A stretch of 64,000 nt of DNA from Gnetum montanum (lineage: Eukaryota; Streptophyta; Gnetopsida; Gnetales; Gnetaceae). Within the stretch, counting starts at the first letter, position 1; each line of letters opens with the position of its first letter. Position numbers and translations under genes: made by a program. Positions 58,588 to 64,000 of this stretch are shown here, piece after piece. Below the pieces are notes generated by a model. The model was not told the origin of the DNA. It made no database searches and saw nothing but the letters and a program-made list of their open reading frames with translations. Where the stretch lies: NCBI GenBank assembly GCA_015680685.1, contig MNCI01008279.1, forward strand, positions 562,072 to 626,071, read 5' to 3'.

Positions 58588-59437
58588 CAATGAGCAACGA
58601 GGTACCCGTACGCTCAACCATACAAATACGAGCATGTATGTGCGATCTAGTCAAATTCTGCAGATAGACTAGTTATAGCACCTAGATAGTTATACATTAA
58701 TCGTAGTTCATTATCTTTTCACCTAGGCTAGTATTTGCTTTTTCACGTATGGTTTAGTTCAGAGTGAGGTGTATGATGTGATTCCTAATTACTATGATAC
58801 TCCTAAAGCCAATGAGAAATAACTTGAGTGAACTAATATACAATGGAAAATAAAATCTAAGCTAGCATAAGTGTGATGAGCATCTATCCTTAATCATATG
58901 TATGCATCTTGGACCTCGTGTACTACTTTTAGGGTTACCAAGCACACATTACTTGAGCACTAGTAGATACACTACTGGGTTACCAAGTAGTTACACTTAA
59001 ATGTTCGTGATTAAGATGTACTCATTCTGCATTAACAATAGGAATGGTAAATGATGATAAAGAAATATTAACTAAGGAAACAATAAATAATAATTAACAA
59101 TTAAATAATTAAATTAAGTAAATGCTACAATGATGGAGTAATCTCGATCTTTATTACTGATTATGTGCGTGTCCAAGTATGTCACACTTGAACAAAGGTT
59201 CCGTACAATTACAAGCATCACATTGTGGGCATGCACTTGGGAAACTAACTAAAAACTAATAAAAATACTCAACCGAAAGAATTACCAAGACTCCCTTTCC
59301 TATGTTGCTAAGTGCTATATTTATAGGCCATCACAGGAATCACGATATCGTGTATTCGATATCATTATCCATGCTGTGATATTGTGTACCCGATATCGAG
59401 TATCTGATATCAAGGCCTGGCAAACTACAATTCATTA
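58588..59437 (-). repeat. 5' LTR of D
   Basis: 850 bp. The edges are CAATGAGC and TTCATTA, where the other copy has TGATGAGC and TTCATCA. A GATATC array lies at 59335-59415 and TATAAATATA on the minus strand at 59316-59325. The target duplication ATGGG follows. Confidence 0.93.
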
Positions 59438-59442
59438 ATGGG

Positions 59443-60120
59443 ATTAGGTTGGAAGGCTACAATCTTGTAATAAATCCTCTCTACTGATGTGAGCATGCCA
59501 AAATCCTTGTGATTGATGCCATAGCACTATTGCACCCTTTCTTTCTTAATACTGGGATCCACCTACATTGGAATCTTAGTAACATTTACTCCTATTTTAG
59601 ATAACCCAAGCACTACAACAATGGCCTACACTGAGTAGGACACAAATATGTCCTTGATTTTTTCTATTTATTTAAGCTACCTATTATTCCAAAATAGGAA
59701 TGTCTCTCCCATGTACCACTCCCTAGTGGAAGTGATGATTGGCCACATGGGAGAGGCCTTTAGCTAGTCCTGCACTTCTCTTGGAGCATGCTCCAAGAAA
59801 GGGCCAAAATTCAACTATTGGAGCATTGATTTTTGGACCTTCCTTAATTGGATTTGATTGATGTAGGCCTCTATTAGGGTGACCTCAAGATTTGTTGGTT
59901 GTGCTGGTGCATCATCCCAATGGGAGTGTTCTATTGCTGCTTCTGTTAATTTTGGGATTTGTCTAATAGATTCCACTTCTGCCTCTTCCCTAAGAGGACC
60001 TATGGCATGGCTTATGAGTGATTCTTCTTGGAGCTATTCTTGGCCCCTTCCCATTCTAGGACATTTCTCCCTTGGTTGGGATGATCCTACTTCCTATGTG
60101 TGCTTTTCTTTTTGTGCCAT
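59443..60120 (-). pseudogene. ORF3 of E, N-terminal part
   Basis: The ATG at 60118-60120 (MAQKEKHT) follows GATCGTAG. The segment includes LTEAAIEHSHWDDAPAQP, then LNFGPFLEHAPREVQD, WPIITSTREWYMGETFLFW and SVERIYYKI, aligned with the same domain in A and D. The frame ends at the D insertion at 59443/50294 and continues there. It carries several stops. Confidence 0.65.
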
Positions 60121-60565
60121 CTACGATCACAACACATCTATAGATTAGTAAATATAATGTGTAACTTTAGATTTTTGAATACATTTTCTCATCAATTTGT
60201 TACACTTTGGCTAAGGTTGAACCATGGAAAATTGATTATTTTATTAATTAATTATAAATTATTTATTATAAATGTCACTGGAACTTGTTGGAAAGGTTAA
60301 CTCTTGTAATTTAGTGTTTGATAGTTGATTTTTTAGTTAAACCTCTATGGGAGTTAGAAAAAAAATTGCAAAAAATTTGCTATCAAAAATGGTGTGGCCC
60401 CCATGATGAAAAGATTACCTCTAGTAGTTGCAAGGTTAAAGAATTAAGTGATTTGGATAAACTATTTATAAGTTATGGGCTTTGGAAGGTACTAGGCTCT
60501 GAGAATTTGAAAAACTCCTTTGGTGTTTATGAGAAAATGTTAAATTTTACAAGTGGGGTCATGTC
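60121..60565 (-). other. Putative ORF3 leader with intron (E)
   Basis: 445 bp from the TATA box to the ORF3 ATG in element orientation, ending TGTGATCGTAG. The open frame 60318-60596 on the plus strand has no counterpart in A or D and is not called. Confidence 0.4.
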
Positions 60566-60668
60566 TATTTATACTACTTTTCCCTTTCATCAATGAGGCC
60601 CCATATACTAGGCCTCATATACAAGTTTTCTCCATTGATGGAGCCCCATATATGAGGCCCATCAACAA
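60566..60668 (-). promoter_or_regulatory. Internal promoter candidate of E: palindrome array plus TATA
   Basis: In element orientation GTTGATGGGCC, GGGGCTCCATCAATGGAG and GGGGCCTCATTGATG are followed by TATAAATA (60566-60573) and, 9 bp on, GACCCC. The E LTR array uses the same CATCAATG/CATCGATG and GGCCCC words and not GATATC. Function is inferred. Confidence 0.45.
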
Positions 60669-62218
60669 AAATTTTTAAATGTCAATATCTCAAAAAATAT
60701 AAGGAATTTTTCAATGAAATTGGGGTTCATGGAATTCCAAAAAAGCCAAGAATATGATAAAATCATTAAAGAGGATCTTTGAAAGCTCAAAATTTGAAAA
60801 ATTTTATGGAGAATGTATTTAATAAAAAAATATGTAAAGGAGCACATGGATCGATGTGGAAGATGGGTGTACGAAAGATTCTAGTTACAAGAAAGCCTAA
60901 GGAGAAGGTGCTTAATGAACCCAACCAAGATATATGCAAGTGGATCCTCCCCATAGTAGGCACATGCCTTGTTTATCCTTGCATAACCTCAACCTAAGGA
61001 GTCTGTGGGCCCCATAGGTGACTAATGGTCTATGGCAGTTAAGGACCAAAACCCAAAAGATTCTACCTAAGAATTCAAGTAGGTCAGACTAAGACACAGA
61101 AATAAGAATAAGGACACCAATAGTGAGGTGAGTTATGGACATCATAAATGGATGATGGAGAAGGTGGAATGGAATTCCAACTAAGGTCATAAGAAGTCCC
61201 TTGTGGAGTTTATGTTTAAAATGGCTTGAGAGCTCCATCCTTAGTCCAAATCAAAACCAACCTTTTTCAGTGACTTTGCATCACCACTCTAAGATCGATC
61301 CATCCCCTCAAGACACAAGAGTGCTCCCATAAAAAAACCACCATTCCATAAAGATAAAAAAAGATAAGTAGGAAGTGAGAAAGGGCCTTATTTAGAGGGA
61401 ACCTTAAAGCATGGGTACATGTCTCTCTAGTCCCATAACTAATGCTTATAATTCAATTATTTGTCTAAGGGGTGTGCTTTAAATTTCCATCATTTTTGTT
61501 TTTTTTTCTATTTTTTATCTTTTATTTTGGATTTTTTTTTCTTTTTTTTTTCTTTTTGGATGGGAACCACACCATGCAAAGACTTTATTTGATTTCCTAT
61601 TAGTGGTTGGAATGGAATGGTAAAAAGTCCATGAAAACACTCAAGCACCCTAGTAAGTAGAAGAGTACAAACAGTATTGAGTCCCCTTGAAGTCACACCC
61701 TATTCAAACCTTTGAATCCTTCTCAATTTCAGAAACTACCAAGGCCACAAATTTATTAAAATTTGATTTAATGAAAGGAACCTCAAACTTCTAGAACAAG
61801 GAAAACCATAGAGTTTGTGGGTGGGTAAATGTCATGGACTCATTGCCTATTTCATGAAAAAGAAATCATGACTGAGTCATTGATACAAAAATTCAAAAAT
61901 AGAAACCAAACATTAGCAAACCAAACATTAAGCATAAACCACCATTAGTAGCAACCCCAGCACCACTATGTCTTGTTGGCAATAAAGCACTTTTATTAGG
62001 AAAAATTTGAAAATCACACTCAAACAAAACAAAGTGAAATATATAAGAAAGTGTAAAAGATTCAATAAAGATTCAAATCTACTAATGATGATGTAAAACC
62101 AAAAATGGTGTAAAAATAGGAAAAATTTTGAAAATCAAAAAGTTGTAAAATAAATAACTTGCAAAAGCAAAAACATAGAAAATAAAAAATAGGAAAACTA
62201 AGGAGCCATATTGATCAT
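60669..62218 (-). other. Spacer of E between integrase and promoter candidate
   Basis: It has a T-rich run at 61495-61560 and stretches alike to the G1 spacer (for example TCAGTGACTTTGCATCA near 61267, G1 near 2970). No protein is recognised. Confidence 0.5.
60935..60990 (-). other. Conserved spacer block with internal polypurine motif (E copy)
   Basis: In element orientation GTGCCTACTATGGGGAGGAT followed by CCACTTGC. It has one change within the core compared with A and D. Confidence 0.55.
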
Positions 62219-63560
62219 TTAGCATGGATGGCTATGTTCCCCATGATTGAGTTGGAAAAAGAAGATATGAAAAATTGAGCATGGTTGTCCATCCATTGAG
62301 GTATCTGTTGCACTGGCTTGCTTGGGCTCATGGAAAAGCTTTACTTGTTGGATGTTGATCAACTAATTTTTATTTTGGCTCTTAAGTTTGTATATGGTCA
62401 TGGCCCTAGAGGGAAAGGCTTTAACAATTATATAAGGTCCCTCTCACAATATTTGAAACTTTGTATTCTGAGGTATGTGTGTCAAGCTCTAGTAGAGAAC
62501 CTTATCTTCAAGTCAAAATTTTACTTTTTGTATTCTTAGGTCATGTCGTTGCTTGTTAAATGCCTTATGCACTTCATTCAAAGATAGGACCATTAATTAG
62601 TTTTCATCTAGCACATTGAGGTTGATCAGTCTTTCTTTTTGGGCTTGACTTAAGTTAAGATTTAGGTCATAGGTTCTTGAGAGTGTATGGAGCTTGGATT
62701 GAATAGGGTGCATTGGAAGTTTTCCATATACTAACTCATAAGGAGAGTAGAAAAAAGGAAGTTTTCATGTTGAGTGGTAGGCCCATAGGGCACCATTGAG
62801 TTTTGTTCTTAAATCTCACTTATATTTGCTTATGGTCTTTATTAGGATCTTTGTAATCTCACTATTGGTTACCTCTGCTTGATCGTTGGCTTGGGGTGAT
62901 AAGGTGTTGTTAATTTATGTTCAACCCCCAAGCATTACATAAGTTTTCAAAAAGTGGCACCTTTAAAATGATTTATTATTAGAAATTAGTGCACATGGCA
63001 CCCCAAACTTGTTAACAACATGTTGTTGTACAAATCTAGAAGCTATGGATTATGTACAATCAATGATAGTTGTTGCTTCTACCCATTTGATGCAATAGTT
63101 GACTACTATGATGATATACATCTTTCCATTGGACATCGCTATGATGTGACCCATGAAGTTAATGTCCCATATGTTAAAGGGTTCCAATGGTTGAATCCAC
63201 TATTGAGGATCCTCCATGTATGCATTCATCCCACCATCTTGTTGACATTATTTAGAAAATTAGACAAATTGATGGACATCCCTGAAGATTGTAGGCCAAT
63301 AATATCTTACCATCAGGATTTTTATGATTATGCATCTCCATACATAGTGGCCTCTACAAGGCCCTTTATGAGCATCCTAGAAAATGTGTAGTTGATCTAC
63401 ATTAGGGACACACCAATGAACTACGCCATCGATGCACACTTTGTAAAGGTGTCCATTGATTTCCATGAATTACTTTACCTAATGAAGAAACTATTGTTTC
63501 TTCTTCAAGTCCAGAACTTATGGCATCTCTTGAGTTAGAAGGTAAGTGAGGATGTCATCA
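62219..63560 (-). pseudogene. Integrase of E, inactivated
   Basis: On the minus strand the zinc-domain region has GHYVWRCIIIKIL and YYWPTIFRDVH, matching G1 but without clear cysteines. The first catalytic aspartate is asparagine (DINFMGH near 63150), the second also (LISNNKS near 62975). The glutamate is kept in NDQAEV. The C-terminal domain ends GEHSHPC and a stop at 62219, parallel to GGDGHQC in G1. The open frames on the plus strand here (62318-62539, 63020-63391) are shadows. Confidence 0.8.
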
Positions 63561-63599
63561 TACCATTTTGTTTCTATGGGCACTTGGTGATTTACTGCT

Positions 63600-64000
63600 C
63601 CTATAAAGAGGATTTCATCTAAAAATTGATCAGAGAGTGGACTCTCCTTCTCTTTTTTATCTCATCTTAACTGACAAAGGTGATCAGCAATCATATTTTT
63701 AGATGCTTTTCGATCTACCATTGTGAGATTAAATTCTTGCAAGATCACAAGCCACTATATGATATGAGGACTCATTATCGACTTATGCATTAGGAAGTGC
63801 ATGGCACTATGATCTATGTGCACAAACACTTTATAGCCATGCACATAGTGCCTAAACTCTTTGAGAGCATACAACACTACTATTAATTTTTTCTCAGTTG
63901 TGGTATAATTCAATTGTGCACCCACAATTCTTTAGCTTGTGTAGTCAATGTAATATGGATGTTTCTTATCATCCAACTATGTAAACACAACTCCCAAGGC
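63600..64000 (-). pseudogene. RNase H of E, partial at window end
   Basis: On the minus strand HPYYIDYTS, IVGAQLNYTTTEKKLIVVLY, HYVHGYKVFVHIDHSAMHF and WWLVILQEFNLTMVDRKAS are seen, aligned with G1. Stops occur. RT should follow beyond 64000. Confidence 0.8.

Larger units (their letters stand above)
50295..59437 (-). mobile_element. D: gag + ORF3 element lacking pol, inside ORF3 of E
   Basis: A complete 9,143-bp minus-strand element with LTRs at 50295-51103 and 58588-59437 and an exact five-base duplication. In element order it holds PBS, gag (56108-58454), spacer with conserved block and promoter candidate, ORF3 (51292-54091), PPT and LTR. There is no protease, RT, RNase H or integrase anywhere. 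Its plan and length equal those of A without B. It would need enzymes from a relative such as E, into which it has jumped. Confidence 0.92.
59438..64000 (-). mobile_element. E: continuation (ORF3 N-terminal part, spacer, integrase, RNase H)
   Basis: After the second ATGGG the interrupted ORF3 frame resumes, followed in reverse element order by promoter candidate, spacer with conserved block, integrase and RNase H. RT, protease, gag and the 5' LTR lie beyond the window. Confidence 0.85.

Noticed and set aside
63020-63391. 123-codon plus-strand frame as a gene
   Set aside because: It lies antisense to the integrase of E, whose motifs are clear on the minus strand.

Overview
The window looks like repeat-filled nuclear DNA of a land plant with a large genome. 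It is AT-rich, has no intact host gene that I can find, and is packed with decayed Ty3/gypsy LTR retrotransposons, a Helitron, SINE-like copies and tandem repeats. Spliceosomal GT-AG introns, plant-type chromovirus and Tat/Athila-like elements and a plant P450 fragment support this. I cannot name the species; a gymnosperm is possible but unproven. A 687-base assembly gap lies at 34702-35388.

Layout. A relic element, here called F (+ strand, gag only, about 841-1050 and 10796-12316), is split by G1 (1051-10795, - strand, gag-pro-RT-RNaseH-integrase, 9,745 bp) and then by A (12317-34194, + strand, exact TSD TGTGC). A is split by B (14954-27658, - strand, chromodomain-bearing chromovirus). B carries a third-level insertion, H (16704-20582), with a cytochrome P450 fragment, and an antisense intron-containing gene-like unit at 24763-26930. 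Around the gap lie about 290 bp of GC-richer unique sequence and, further on, a 540-bp foldback repeat. A Helitron Rep-helicase relic (37060-42168, - strand) follows, then two tandem arrays, two SINE-like copies and a solo LTR (43557-44382, exact TSD GAAAT). From 46933 to the window end lies element E (- strand, 3' LTR inside the window, 5' part outside). E is split by D (50295-59437, - strand, exact TSD ATGGG).

G1, A, D, E and the solo LTR share LTRs with TGATGAG/CTCATCA ends; where visible (G1, A, D) they share a tRNA-Asp-type primer site, and the four internal regions share a gag or pol type, a spacer and a PPT block. They differ in modules. G1 has gag and pol but no third ORF. A and D have gag and a third ORF but no pol, and are almost the same length (9,173 bp without B, and 9,143 bp). 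E has pol and the third ORF. The third ORF (ORF3) has an N-terminal globular domain, a long coiled coil and a conserved C-terminal motif.

The main observation is that each ORF3-bearing element has a second, LTR-like promoter candidate in the spacer about 450-550 bp upstream of ORF3. It consists of a palindrome array followed by a TATA box. The array in the spacer resembles the array in the same element's own LTR (GACATC-type in A, GATATC-type in D, CATCAATG-type in E). In all three copies the ORF3 start codon directly follows an AG, as if a splice acceptor abuts it. This suggests a separately transcribed, spliced ORF3 message whose promoter evolves together with the LTR. All copies are mutated, mostly by transitions, and none looks able to make its proteins.
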